The notes beneath the pieces were generated by a model. It made no database searches, was not told where the DNA came from, and worked only from the letters and a program-made list of their open reading frames with translations. DNA of 64,000 bases, from the NCBI RefSeq assembly GCF_026278245.1, contig NZ_CP111079.1, positions 4,646,501 through 4,710,500 on the forward strand. Reading direction: 5' to 3'. A program made the position numbers and the translations under genes. The DNA is from Pontibacter kalidii (GTDB lineage Bacteria > Bacteroidota > Bacteroidia > Cytophagales > Hymenobacteraceae). Shown in pieces: positions 1 through 8,877 of this stretch (positions within the stretch are counted from its first letter, which is position 1; each line of letters begins with the position of its first letter).

Positions 1-160
1 CAATAATCATATTTTTCCTCGCTTCTCTTTGGATTTAGGGTTGCAAATTTAAACAATCTTATACTTAATAATCAACTTGTTTGCTAAATATTTATCAAAC
101 AGCCTTGTTTTAGCCAGGAAAGCAGGGGAAAAGCCCTTAATTAGCCTCTCCCACGGCTTT

Positions 161-1300
161 TTACTTTAACATGGCCCTGGATATAACAAGCTTCTGTATC
201 TCGCTGGTTCCTTCACCTATGGTGCAAAGCTTTGCGTCGCGGTAGTACTTCTCAGCCGGGTAGTCTTTGGTAAAGCCATAGCCGCCAAAGATCTGCACCG
301 CCTCGTTGGCTACCCTTACCGATACTTCGGAGGCATACAGCTTGGCCATGGCCGATTCCTTGTTCACGTTCAGCCCACGGTTTTTCATGTCGGCGGCCTG
401 GTAGGTGAGCAAAGAGGCCGCCTCTACCTCGGTGGCCATGTCGGCCAGCTTAAAGGCAATGCCCTGGAAGCTGGAGATAGGCTTGTTGAACTGGTGGCGC
501 TCTTTCGAGTAAGCCAGCGCGGCATCCAATGCGCCCTGCGCAATGCCCAGCGAAAGTGCAGCAATCGAGATACGGCCGCCATCGAGCACCTTCATCGCCT
601 GAACGAAGCCATCGCCCACCTCACCCAGGATCTGGTCTTTGTGCACGCGGCAGTCTTGGAAGATAAGCTCCGTGGTCTCAGAGGCACGCATGCCCAGTTT
701 GTCTTCCTTGCGGCCGGCGCTAAAGCCCTCGGTGCCTTTCTCGATCACGAAAGCGGTCATGCCATGGGAGTCGCCTACCTCGCCAGTGCGCACGATCACC
801 ACCGCCACATTGCCCGACTTGCCGTGCGTGATAAAGTTCTTGGCGCCGTTGATCACCCAGTAGTCGCCGTCCTGCACCGCCACGGTGCGCATGTTGCCCG
901 CGTCTGAGCCCGTGTTTGGCTCCGTCAGGCCCCAGGCCCCGATCCACTCGGCGGTGGCTAGCTTAGGCAGGTACTTTCTTTTCTGCTCCTCGTTGCCGAA
1001 AGCCAGGATGTGGCCGGTGCAAAGCGAGTTATGCGCGGCCATAGAAAGGCCGATGGAGCCATCGATCTTGGAAAGTTCCGCGATGGCCGTAACGTACTCC
1101 AGGTAACCAAAGCCTGAGCCGCCATACTCTGCTGGCACGAGCACCCCCATCAGCCCCAGCTCTCCGAGTTTTTTAAATACCTCTACCGGAAACTCCTGAG
1201 ACTCGTCCCACTCCCGCATTTTAGGCTTGATGTGCTTGGCGCCAAAGTCACGGACCATGTCCGCAATCATGCGCTGGTTTTCTGTTGTTTTTAATTCCAT
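161..1300 (-). CDS. Acyl-CoA dehydrogenase
   Basis: FAD-dependent acyl-CoA dehydrogenase of 379 aa, the usual family length, oxidising an acyl-CoA to the trans-2-enoyl-CoA and passing electrons to ETF. The sequence shows the N-terminal helical domain, the FAD-binding middle segment GLTEPNTGSDAG (residues 124-135) and the C-terminal IGEGTSEIQ. The Glu near residue 363 in that last motif is the usual catalytic base of short/branched-chain members. The chain length and substrate cannot be read from sequence; a short-chain or glutaryl/isovaleryl-type enzyme is plausible. It is transcribed alone, divergently from the PHP phosphatase gene, across a 246-bp gap. Confidence 0.93.
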   Translation of the reverse strand: MELKTTENQRMIADMVRDFGAKHIKPKMREWDESQEFPVEVFKKLGELGLMGVLVPAEYGGSGFGYLEYVTAIAELSKIDGSIGLSMAAHNSLCTGHILAFGNEEQKRKYLPKLATAEWIGAWGLTEPNTGSDAGNMRTVAVQDGDYWVINGAKNFITHGKSGNVAVVIVRTGEVGDSHGMTAFVIEKGTEGFSAGRKEDKLGMRASETTELIFQDCRVHKDQILGEVGDGFVQAMKVLDGGRISIAALSLGIAQGALDAALAYSKERHQFNKPISSFQGIAFKLADMATEVEAASLLTYQAADMKNRGLNVNKESAMAKLYASEVSVRVANEAVQIFGGYGFTKDYPAEKYYRDAKLCTIGEGTSEIQKLVISRAMLK

Positions 1301-1546
1301 GTATAGTTTTGGGTTGTTAATTAAGGTGATGCGTAGCTTGTATAACGGTTTTGCCCTATCCGTTGTTTACAAAGCTATATAAATAAGGGCGGAGCAACAA
1401 TCATCTATATAGATTTAATCGTATGTAATAGAGCCGACTGCATGGCGGTAGCTTTATTTTGACCGTGATTTTAATTTCTGTTATTTTGAGGATTGTTTTG
1501 CTGTGCTGCCCTTTGCAGCAGGGCCACAGGAATCGGTTTGGGTAAG

Positions 1547-2296
1547 ATGATACAGTTTTTGAAGAACCTGTTTGGAGGGAATGAGCCTGCGCTGGAGGTC
1601 TCGCTTGGCGAGCTTGGCGCGGATATGCATTCGCACATTCTTCCGGGCATAGACGACGGCTCCGAAAGCCTGGCGCAGTCGCTGGAACTCGTGCAGGGGA
1701 TGAAGGAGCTGGGCTACCGCAAACTGATCATGACGCCGCACATCATGAGCGACTTCTACAAAAACACGCCGGAGATTATTCGCGAGAAGCTGCAGCTGCT
1801 GCGGCAGGCGGTAAAAGAGGCGGGTATAGAGATAGAGCTGGACTGCGCGGCGGAGTATTACCTGGACGAGGGCCTGCTCGATAAGCTCGACAACGATGAG
1901 GAGCTGCTGACCTTCGGCAAGAACTATCTCTTGTTCGAGACATCGTTCCTGAATGAGCCCCTGAACCTGCGGGAGACGATCTTTAAGATGCGCTCCAAGG
2001 GGTACCAGCCCGTGCTGGCGCACCCGGAGCGGTACACGTATTTCTATGGCAAGTTCGAGGAACTGGTGGCACTACGGGAGCATGGCGTGCTGTTTCAGCC
2101 CAACCTCAACTCGTTGGTCGGCTACTACTCCCCCGGTGCCAGGGATGTGGCCGAGCGGTTGGTAGAGCAGGGCTTAGTTGATTTTCTGGGCACCGACACC
2201 CATGGCATGAAGCATATCGCCACTTTGCACAAGGTGCTCGGTTCTAAGTACCTGGTTAAGGCACTGGCCTTGCCGCTGCGCAACAGGCAGCTCTAA
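1547..2296 (+). CDS. PHP-domain tyrosine-protein phosphatase (CpsB/CapC/YwqE-like)
   Basis: About 249 aa from the ATG at 1547. The frame opens 18 codons earlier at 1493, but those residues look unlike the family and the conserved part starts right after this Met. It is a metal-dependent PHP-fold phosphatase: DMHSHILPGIDDGS near the N-terminus, CAAEYYLDE in the middle, LAHPERY and LGTDTHG towards the C-terminus supply the metal-binding His/Asp residues. Characterised relatives dephosphorylate bacterial tyrosine kinases that control capsule or exopolysaccharide export. No kinase or polymer locus is next to it here, so that role is inferred. It is followed after 36 bp by an NAD-dependent reductase gene on the same strand. 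Confidence 0.85.
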   Translation: MIQFLKNLFGGNEPALEVSLGELGADMHSHILPGIDDGSESLAQSLELVQGMKELGYRKLIMTPHIMSDFYKNTPEIIREKLQLLRQAVKEAGIEIELDCAAEYYLDEGLLDKLDNDEELLTFGKNYLLFETSFLNEPLNLRETIFKMRSKGYQPVLAHPERYTYFYGKFEELVALREHGVLFQPNLNSLVGYYSPGARDVAERLVEQGLVDFLGTDTHGMKHIATLHKVLGSKYLVKALALPLRNRQL

Positions 2297-2332
2297 TTTT
2301 ACCTCATTTCATACGCTATACTTCCACAAACC

Positions 2333-3325
2333 ATGGTATTTGTAACGGGCGGCAGTGGCCTGATCGGCAGTTTTCTGATTCCGGAGCTCTTGCAGCGCGG
2401 GCACCAGGTAAAGGCGCTTTACCGCAACCAAATACCCGCTGTGGCCGGTGCAGACCAGGTGCAGTGGGTGGAGGGCGATATCCTGGACCCGGCCCTGCTG
2501 CGCGAGGCGCTGGTGGGTGTGAAGTATGTTTTCCATAGTGCCGGCTTGGTGTCGTACGCGCCGCAGGACGGAGAATTGCTGAAACAGGTGAACATAGAGG
2601 GCACCGCCAACCTGGTGGATGCCTGCCTGGAGGCCGGAGGTATAAAGCTCTGCCACGTGAGCTCGATCGCGGCGGTTGGCCGGCCCAAAAACACGGAGGT
2701 GCTCAACGAGGACGCCAAGTGGGACCCTGCGGCAGAGGTATCGGCTTATGCCAGCTCCAAGTACTTTGGGGAACTGGAAGTATGGCGCGGCGTGGCCGAG
2801 GGGTTGGATGCCGTTATCGTGAACCCCTCGATTATACTTGGCCCCGCCGACTGGAGCCGCAGCAGCACTCAACTGTTCCGGTACGTGTACAACGAACGCC
2901 CCTTTTATACCGCTGGCGAGGCCAACTTCGTGGATGTGCGCGATGTGGTGGAGGCTATGCTGCGCCTCGCCTTCTCGGACTTATCCGGGGAAAGGTTTAT
3001 CCTGAATGCGGAGCGGGTGAGCTACAAGAATTTTTTTGAGAAGGCGGCAGCCTGCTTCGGCAAGAGAGCGCCAGGCATGAGAGTGCCGTCGGCGCTGGCA
3101 GAAGTGGTGTGGCGGCTGGAGCATGCCCGCGCCTGGCTTACGGGCGCCCGCCCGCTCATCACCAAAGACACGGCCCGGGTATCCCGGAAAACCCACTTCT
3201 TCAGCAACGATAAGCTGCGGAAGGCGATCGGGTTTGAGTTCAGACCTGTTTCAGAGTCAGTGAATTGGGTTTGCCGGGAGTTGCAGGGGCAAATGAGCGC
3301 TGGCAGTCTGCAAGGGGGTAAATAA
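2333..3325 (+). CDS. NAD(P)-dependent epimerase/dehydratase (extended SDR)
   Basis: 330 aa extended short-chain dehydrogenase/reductase. The N-terminal nucleotide-binding motif TGGSGLIGSFL is at residues 4-14 and a SAYASSKYFGELEV segment holds the YxxxK catalytic pair. Overall it resembles dihydroflavonol-4-reductase-like and NDP-sugar epimerase-like proteins of Bacteroidota; the substrate is unknown. It lies 36 bp after the PHP phosphatase gene and 64 bp before the TPR gene, so all three may be co-transcribed. Confidence 0.85.
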   Translation: MVFVTGGSGLIGSFLIPELLQRGHQVKALYRNQIPAVAGADQVQWVEGDILDPALLREALVGVKYVFHSAGLVSYAPQDGELLKQVNIEGTANLVDACLEAGGIKLCHVSSIAAVGRPKNTEVLNEDAKWDPAAEVSAYASSKYFGELEVWRGVAEGLDAVIVNPSIILGPADWSRSSTQLFRYVYNERPFYTAGEANFVDVRDVVEAMLRLAFSDLSGERFILNAERVSYKNFFEKAAACFGKRAPGMRVPSALAEVVWRLEHARAWLTGARPLITKDTARVSRKTHFFSNDKLRKAIGFEFRPVSESVNWVCRELQGQMSAGSLQGGK

Positions 3326-3389
3326 ACTATTTGCAGTGTTATAATGTAGTAAGAAAAAGGCTGTTTGCGCAGCTTGTTGGATACCGGAG

Positions 3390-4787
3390 ATGAAAGAAAA
3401 CTTTGACGAACACAGCGAGGAGCTGGAACTGATACAGCGTTACGAGCGCATGCTCGGCAACAACGAAGCGGCTTTCTTCGACCTCACCGATTTTGAGTAT
3501 ATCATAGATCATTATACCGCAAACTTTGAATACAAGAAGGCGCTGGCGGCCTGTAACTCGGCCCTGGTGCAGTACCCGTTCTCTACGGAGCTGCAGATAG
3601 ACAAGGCGCAGCTGCTGGCCATGTCGGGTAGCTTCGAGGAGGCCCTTGTGCTGATTAATAAAGTGGCGGAGGTGGAGCCCGAGAACGCGGATGTGCAGCT
3701 GACGCGCGGTATTATCTATACCCAACGGGGGGAATTCCGCGATGCCATCGACTATTTTAAGAAGGCGCTGGCTTACGCTGATGACCGCGACGATATATAC
3801 TTCAACATTGCCCTGGCCTACCAGACCTGGGGCAAGCTGTCGTCGGCGGTGAAGTATTACAAGAAATGCGTGGAGCTGAACCCCGAGAACGAGGCAGCTA
3901 TGCAGGAGATACTCTACTGCCTGGATGTGACCAATACCGTGAGCGAGAATGTACCCTTCTTCCAGAAGTTTGTGGACGACGAGCCCTACTCGTATGTGGC
4001 CTGGTTTAACCTGGGCAACGTGTACAATAAGATGGGCGCCTACGATAAGGCCATTGCCGCCTACGACTACGCCACCATCATCCGCCCGGACTTTATCACG
4101 GCCTACAACAACATGGCCAACGCCCTGGTATACATGGGCGAGTATACCAAGGCCATCGAGGCCTTCAACGCCATGATCGAGCATGGGGAGCCGAACGCTG
4201 AGATCTACTGTAACATTGGCGAGTGCTATGAGAAAATGCAGCAATGGGACCTCTCGCGGCGCTACTACCAGAAGTCCGTGGACCTGGACCCGGAGATGGA
4301 CGAAGCCTGGTTCGGCATCGGTGTCATACTGGATGCACAGGGAAAGTGGTACGAGGCAGTGCACTTCTTCAAGAAAGCCGTGGAGCTGTACGACGACAGC
4401 GCCGATTACTGGGTGGCCCTGGCCGGTGCCGAATATCACGTAGGCCATGTGGTGTCGGCGCTGGAGAGCTATGAGCGGGCATCCGAGATCCGGCCCGACG
4501 ATAAGAATATCTACCTGAACTGGTCGGTTATACTTTATGAGCAGGGCAATTTTGAGGAGGCCACCGACATCATACTCAACGCCATAGAGCTGCAGCCAAA
4601 GGAGGCGGAGCTATACTATAGAGCCTGCGCCTACATGCTTTCTGCAGGAAAATACCGCGAAGCTTATAATTATCTGGAAAATGCGTTAATTTTGGACTTC
4701 GACAAGCACAGGCTGCTATTCGAGTTCTTTCCCGAGCTGGAGTCGCAGCGCGCATTAGCCCGATTAATAGATCAGTACCGCAAATAA
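3390..4787 (+). CDS. Tetratricopeptide repeat protein
   Basis: 465 aa built almost entirely of TPR units, about a dozen, from near residue 45 to 430. Typical A-x-x-x-G/A-x4-A-x-x-x-Y/F-x-x-A spacing recurs, for example in EAWFGIGVILDAQGKWYEA and YVAWFNLGNVYNKMGAYDKA. There is no signal peptide or membrane segment, so it is probably a cytoplasmic scaffold. The N-terminus (MKENFDEHSEELELIQRYE) is acidic. It ends 6 bp before the phosphosulfolactate synthase-like gene, which argues for coupled expression. No partner can be named from sequence. Confidence 0.88.
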   Translation: MKENFDEHSEELELIQRYERMLGNNEAAFFDLTDFEYIIDHYTANFEYKKALAACNSALVQYPFSTELQIDKAQLLAMSGSFEEALVLINKVAEVEPENADVQLTRGIIYTQRGEFRDAIDYFKKALAYADDRDDIYFNIALAYQTWGKLSSAVKYYKKCVELNPENEAAMQEILYCLDVTNTVSENVPFFQKFVDDEPYSYVAWFNLGNVYNKMGAYDKAIAAYDYATIIRPDFITAYNNMANALVYMGEYTKAIEAFNAMIEHGEPNAEIYCNIGECYEKMQQWDLSRRYYQKSVDLDPEMDEAWFGIGVILDAQGKWYEAVHFFKKAVELYDDSADYWVALAGAEYHVGHVVSALESYERASEIRPDDKNIYLNWSVILYEQGNFEEATDIILNAIELQPKEAELYYRACAYMLSAGKYREAYNYLENALILDFDKHRLLFEFFPELESQRALARLIDQYRK

Positions 4788-4793
4788 AATCAG

Positions 4794-5576
4794 ATGAATT
4801 ATACCCTTAAGAGCATTCCGGAGCGCGCGGCCAAGCCCCGTGAGCGTGGATTTACCATGGCCATGGACAAAGGCCTGAGCGTACGGGAGGTGGAGGACTT
4901 CCTGGAGGTAGCCGGAGAGTACGTAGATATTGTAAAACTGGGCTGGGCCACGTCTTTCGTTACGCCTAACCTTACCAAGAAGCTGGATGTCTACAGGGCT
5001 GCCGGTATCCCAACCTATTTCGGAGGTACCTTGTTTGAGGCGTTCATCGCCCGCAATCAGTTCGAGGACTACCGCCGGGTGCTGGACAAGTACCAAATGA
5101 CGTTTGCCGAGGTATCGGATGGCTCGCTGGATATGCCGCACGACGAAAAGTGCGCGTACATCGCCAAACTGGCAGAGCAGGTAACGGTGCTGTCGGAGGT
5201 GGGCTCCAAGGATGCCGAGAAGATCATTCCGCCCTACATGTGGATCAGGCTGATGAAGGCGGAACTGGAGGCCGGCGCCTGGAAGGTGATCGGGGAGGCC
5301 CGCGAGGGAGGTAATGTAGGCCTGTTCCGCTCTACCGGCGAGGTGCGTAGCGGCCTGGTGGAGGAGATCCTGACGCAGGTGCCTTTCGAGAAGATCTTGT
5401 GGGAGGCCCCGCAGAAGGCGCAGCAGGTATGGTTTATCAAACTGTTGGGCGCCAACGTGAACTTGGGTAACATTGCGCCAAGCGAAGTTATTCCGCTGGA
5501 GACGATCCGCCTGGGCCTGCGTGGCGACACGTTCGACCACTTCCTGAACATGGAAAAGGCAGGACAGAAGATATAA
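4794..5576 (+). CDS. Phosphosulfolactate synthase-like protein (ComA family)
   Basis: 260 aa, the typical length for ComA, which adds sulfite to phosphoenolpyruvate to give (R)-phosphosulfolactate, the first step of coenzyme M synthesis in methanogens. A TIM-barrel-like pattern is visible: DIVKLGWATSFVT, GIPTYFGGTLFEAF, FAEVSDGSLDMP, VLSEVGSKD, KVIGEAREGG, ILWEAPQKAQQ and NVNLGNIAPSEVIPLE. Bacteroidota do not make coenzyme M. A role in supplying sulfonated precursors, for example for the sulfonolipids this phylum produces, is inference only. It sits between the TPR and PopT-like genes and its stop codon overlaps an AAGTATAA word. Confidence 0.8.
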   Translation: MNYTLKSIPERAAKPRERGFTMAMDKGLSVREVEDFLEVAGEYVDIVKLGWATSFVTPNLTKKLDVYRAAGIPTYFGGTLFEAFIARNQFEDYRRVLDKYQMTFAEVSDGSLDMPHDEKCAYIAKLAEQVTVLSEVGSKDAEKIIPPYMWIRLMKAELEAGAWKVIGEAREGGNVGLFRSTGEVRSGLVEEILTQVPFEKILWEAPQKAQQVWFIKLLGANVNLGNIAPSEVIPLETIRLGLRGDTFDHFLNMEKAGQKI

Positions 5577-5595
5577 AGTATAAAATTGAAAGTAT

Positions 5596-5633
5596 AAATT
5601 GCCCGTCGGTGTGGCCGCACGGGCAATTTTTTG
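5596..5633 (+). terminator. Rho-independent terminator after the ComA-like gene
   Basis: An 11-bp stem of AAATTGCCCGT with ACGGGCAATTT, a 12-nt loop and a T run. Two AAGTATAA words (5576-5583 and 5590-5597) stand between the stop codon and the stem; the second overlaps its base. Confidence 0.85.
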
Positions 5634-5673
5634 TCTTATAGGATGCTACACCAAGTATAGCTGAATCAATTTT

Positions 5674-6627
5674 ATGGAAAGAAGATCGCTGAAAGAGTAT
5701 TTGTTGCTGTTCTCCAAAGGCATGGGCATGGGTGCTGCCGATGTGGTGCCCGGCGTCTCAGGCGGAACCATTGCCTTTATCACCGGCATCTACGAGGAGT
5801 TGTTGGGCTCCATTCGCTCTGTAAACGGGCAGGCCCTGAAGCTGCTGTTGCGCTTCGACCTGAAAGGGTTCTGGAAGCACATCAACGGGAACTTCCTGGT
5901 GGTGCTGCTGGCAGGAATCGGGGTGTCTTTCGCTTCCCTCTCAAGGCTGATTTTATACTTGCTAGAGTTTCACGCAGAGATGCTGTGGGCCTTTTTCTTT
6001 GGGCTGATCGTAGCCTCTGCTGTGGTGGTGGCCAAAAAGATTACCCGCTGGACCCTGGGCGTGGTGCTGGCCGGGCTGCTTGGCATTGCCATAGCCTATT
6101 ATATCACGGTGGCCACCCCGGCGCAAACGCCGGAGGCGTACTGGTTTGTGTTTTTGTCCGGTGCCATTGCTATCTGTGCTATGATTCTGCCGGGAATATC
6201 GGGTAGCTTTATACTTGTGCTGCTGGCTAAGTATGAGTACATCATGCTGGCGCTCAAGGATCTGAAGATAAGTATTATCCTTACGTTTGGGCTTGGCTGC
6301 GTTACCGGCATCCTTACTTTCTCGCATGTGCTGAACTGGATGCTCAGGAAGTACCATAACGTCACGGTGGCGTTGCTCACGGGCTTCATGGTCGGCTCCC
6401 TGAACAAGGTATGGCCCTGGAAACAAACGCTAGAAACCTACACCGACCGTCATGGCGAGGTGAAACCGCTGGTGCAGGAGAATGTGCTGCCAACCAATTA
6501 TGAGGCTATAACCGGTCATGATGCATACTTACTCTACGGTGCTCTGCTGGCCATTTTCGGGTTCCTGATGGTATACTTGCTGGACCGCTTCTCCAACGAT
6601 ACCGCTACCCAGCAGGTGCGGGTGTAA
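5674..6627 (+). CDS. DUF368 membrane protein, PopT-type polyprenyl-phosphate transporter
   Basis: 317 aa polytopic inner-membrane protein with about eight to nine hydrophobic segments. The family signature AADVVPGVSGGTIAFITGIYE lies near residues 21-41 and a second half-motif, ILPGISGSFILVLL, is near 173-186, the internal pseudo-repeat of DUF368. Characterised members recycle undecaprenyl phosphate across the membrane for peptidoglycan and surface polymer synthesis. That function is taken from the family and not shown here. It is followed after 18 bp by shikimate dehydrogenase. Confidence 0.9.
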   Translation: MERRSLKEYLLLFSKGMGMGAADVVPGVSGGTIAFITGIYEELLGSIRSVNGQALKLLLRFDLKGFWKHINGNFLVVLLAGIGVSFASLSRLILYLLEFHAEMLWAFFFGLIVASAVVVAKKITRWTLGVVLAGLLGIAIAYYITVATPAQTPEAYWFVFLSGAIAICAMILPGISGSFILVLLAKYEYIMLALKDLKISIILTFGLGCVTGILTFSHVLNWMLRKYHNVTVALLTGFMVGSLNKVWPWKQTLETYTDRHGEVKPLVQENVLPTNYEAITGHDAYLLYGALLAIFGFLMVYLLDRFSNDTATQQVRV

Positions 6628-6645
6628 CTCTCAAGTATAAATTAT

Positions 6646-7380
6646 ATGCGCAAATTCGGGCTCATTGGTAAAAAGCTTGGCCATTCCTTCTCCAAAAAAT
6701 ACTTTACCGAGAAGTATGAGCGGGAAGGCATAACTGACGCCGTTTATGGGCTGTACGAGCTGCCCGGGGTGCAAGCGCTTCCGGGGCTGTTGCAGCAGGA
6801 GCCGGAGCTGGTGGGCCTGAACGTAACGGTGCCCTACAAAGAGCAGGTAATCCCGTTGCTGGATGAGCTGGATGAGGCTGCCGCCGCCATCGGCGCCGTG
6901 AACACGATTAAGATAAGCGGCGGGCGCACCAAAGGGTATAACACCGACTATATCGGCTTCAGGAATTCCCTGGAGGAGTTTTATCCGGAGCAGGAGCGGG
7001 GGCAGGCGCTGGTGCTGGGCACAGGCGGTGCAGCCAAGGCCGTGTGGGCCGCGCTGGACGCGCTGGGCATCCCGTACCTGCGTGTTTCCAGGAAAGAGGC
7101 GGAGGGGCAGCTGAGCTACGCACAGCTAACGCCGGAGCTGCTGCTCAGCTATAACCTTGTCATCAACACTACGCCGCTGGGCATGTACCCCCACGTGCAG
7201 GAGCAGCCGCCGCTGCCGTATGAGCACATCACCGCCGGGCACTATTGCTACGATTTGGTGTACAATCCCATCCAAACGCTTTTTCTGCAGAGTTGCGCCG
7301 CCCAGGGGGCCAGCACACTCAACGGTTTGCCCATGCTGCACCTGCAGGCGGAAGCCGCCTGGGATATTTGGAATTCTTAA
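6646..7380 (+). CDS. aroE: Shikimate dehydrogenase
   Basis: 244 aa. It reduces 3-dehydroshikimate to shikimate with NADPH in the pathway to chorismate and aromatic amino acids. Visible motifs are KKLGHSFSKKYF at the shikimate-binding N-terminus, GLNVTVPYKEQV with the catalytic Lys (about residue 65), NTDYIGF, the glycine-rich nucleotide loop VLGTGGAAKAV and the C-terminal NGLPMLHLQAEAAW. It is slightly short for the family but complete. It sits 18 bp after the PopT-like gene; an AAGTATAA word (6633-6640) fills most of the gap. Confidence 0.95.
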   Translation: MRKFGLIGKKLGHSFSKKYFTEKYEREGITDAVYGLYELPGVQALPGLLQQEPELVGLNVTVPYKEQVIPLLDELDEAAAAIGAVNTIKISGGRTKGYNTDYIGFRNSLEEFYPEQERGQALVLGTGGAAKAVWAALDALGIPYLRVSRKEAEGQLSYAQLTPELLLSYNLVINTTPLGMYPHVQEQPPLPYEHITAGHYCYDLVYNPIQTLFLQSCAAQGASTLNGLPMLHLQAEAAWDIWNS

Positions 7381-7483
7381 TATTTAATATTACAATTGTC
7401 AAGGGTATAAAAAAGGCCGGGACAGTGCAACTTTACCCGGTGTTATATGCGTTTAAGTAGTACGAGCTCTTAAACCCTACTGC

Positions 7484-7870
7484 ATGACGCAACTATACAC
7501 CCTAAAACAAAAAGCACATTCGTTACATACTGATATCTACGCCCTGTACCTGGCTTACCGCGACAGCCGCGTGAGGTGGTATGTACAGGTGCTCCTGGCG
7601 GTTTCCATCGCCTACGCGGTTAGCCCGATTGACCTGTTGCCTGACCTGGTTCCGGTTTTCGGTTACCTGGATGATGTGGTGATTGTGGCGCTGGGCTTGT
7701 CGGTTTCGTACAGGCTGCTGCCCAAGGCGGTGCTGCAGGAGGCGAGGCTGCAGGCGTATGAGGAAATGGGGCAGTCCGTTCTGGCGATAAAGGCCATCAG
7801 TTATGCCTGGCTACTGCTGCTGACATTGCTCGGCATACTTTTTTACAAGTTCCTGCATCTACCCTATTAA
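7484..7870 (+). CDS. DUF1232 (YkvA-like) membrane protein
   Basis: 128 aa. The segment YRDSRVRWYVQVLLAVSIAYAVSPIDLLPDLVPVFGYLDD is the DUF1232 signature, with the invariant SPIDLLPD core, and is amphipathic to membrane-embedded. A second hydrophobic segment closes the protein (WLLLLTLLGILFYKF). No function is established for the family. It is expressed alone or as the tail of the preceding run and is followed by a strong terminator. Confidence 0.85.
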   Translation: MTQLYTLKQKAHSLHTDIYALYLAYRDSRVRWYVQVLLAVSIAYAVSPIDLLPDLVPVFGYLDDVVIVALGLSVSYRLLPKAVLQEARLQAYEEMGQSVLAIKAISYAWLLLLTLLGILFYKFLHLPY

Positions 7871-8298
7871 GGTATATAAGATCTTTTGAGCGAGGTTTAA
7901 GATGATTTACAACTACTAAAATGCTTGCTGCGAAAGAAGAAAGCCTCCCGCCCGGGAGGCTTTACTTTTTTAGGGGGTTTATACTTCGTGTGATCTGTGA
8001 TTCTTTTGCTCTCTTCTTTTGGATGAGTAGCCGTTTATACTTTCATTCGTTGTCCTGCTAAAACTTCCCGCTTAAAGTATAAACGCACTTTCTGGACCCT
8101 GTCTGGTACTTAAATCAGTAAACTTTAAAATAATCATAGCAGGTGCAGCTGTTGCTGCTATGGTATTTTCCTATCTTTACTCGCAGAAGCGGGTCTTTCC
8201 CAGAGGCTTGGCCCCTTCCTGAAAATATTTTTTGCCTGCTTGCAACCTTAAGTGCCTGGCAGGAATCATAGTATAAACAAACGTAAAGCAGGCGGCAT
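7871..8298. other. Intergenic region upstream of the ECF sigma gene
   Basis: 428 bp without a gene. It holds the terminator at 7939-7970, three AAGTATAA/TTATACTT words (7979-7986, 8035-8042, 8075-8082), a small hairpin CATAGCAG...CTGCTATG at 8135-8162 and an imperfect promoter-like TATCTTTA just after it. I see no open frame with coding character. Confidence 0.6.
7939..7970 (+). terminator. Rho-independent terminator after the DUF1232 gene
   Basis: Ten-base-pair stem AAAGCCTCCC / GGGAGGCTTT with a 4-nt loop, followed by a T-rich tract. It is nearly symmetric and could also act on the other strand. Confidence 0.85.
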
Positions 8299-8877
8299 TT
8301 GAAGCTTTTTACCAAACCAAAGTCAGATGAGGAGAGGCTCATAGAAGGGTGCATCGCGGGCAAGCGCGACATGCAGCGCCTGCTCTATGACCTTTATGCT
8401 AAAAAGATGATGGTGGTGTGCCTGCGTTACGCTCCCACTACCTTCGAAGCCGAGGATATCATGCAGGATGCCTTTATCAAGGTGTTCAACCATATCCAAA
8501 ACTTTAAGAAGGACTGCCCGCTGGAGTTCTGGATCCGCCGCATCATGGTGAACACCGCCCTGAAGCACCTGCGCAGCAAGCAACTGCTCACCGTGTCGCA
8601 TGAGGCGGAGGAGGTGGCCAACATCAGCTCCGGGGATATGAGCCTGAGCGACTATACCATGGACGAGCTCCTGGGCATGATACAGAGTCTGGCACCCCGC
8701 TACCGGATGGTATTTAACCTCTACGCGATAGAGGGCTACAACCACAAGGAGATCGGCGAGATGCTGGGCATATCGGAGGGAACTTCAAAATCACAATATT
8801 CGCGCGCCAGGGCCATACTGCAGAGTATGCTGCTGCGCCAGGAAGAAAAACTTAAGGAACATGTCATCAGCAACTAA
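8299..8877 (+). CDS. ECF-type RNA polymerase sigma factor
   Basis: 192 aa sigma-70 family factor with region 2 (YDLYAKKMMVVCLRYAPT...AEDIMQDAFIKVFNHI, residues about 30-70) and region 4 (GYNHKEIGEMLGISEGTSK, about 150-170, a helix-turn-helix). The start is a TTG; the first in-frame ATG is 25 codons later and would cut into region 2, so the TTG is preferred. The 3' end overlaps the next gene by 17 bp, so that product is the expected regulator of this factor. Confidence 0.92.
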   Translation: MKLFTKPKSDEERLIEGCIAGKRDMQRLLYDLYAKKMMVVCLRYAPTTFEAEDIMQDAFIKVFNHIQNFKKDCPLEFWIRRIMVNTALKHLRSKQLLTVSHEAEEVANISSGDMSLSDYTMDELLGMIQSLAPRYRMVFNLYAIEGYNHKEIGEMLGISEGTSKSQYSRARAILQSMLLRQEEKLKEHVISN

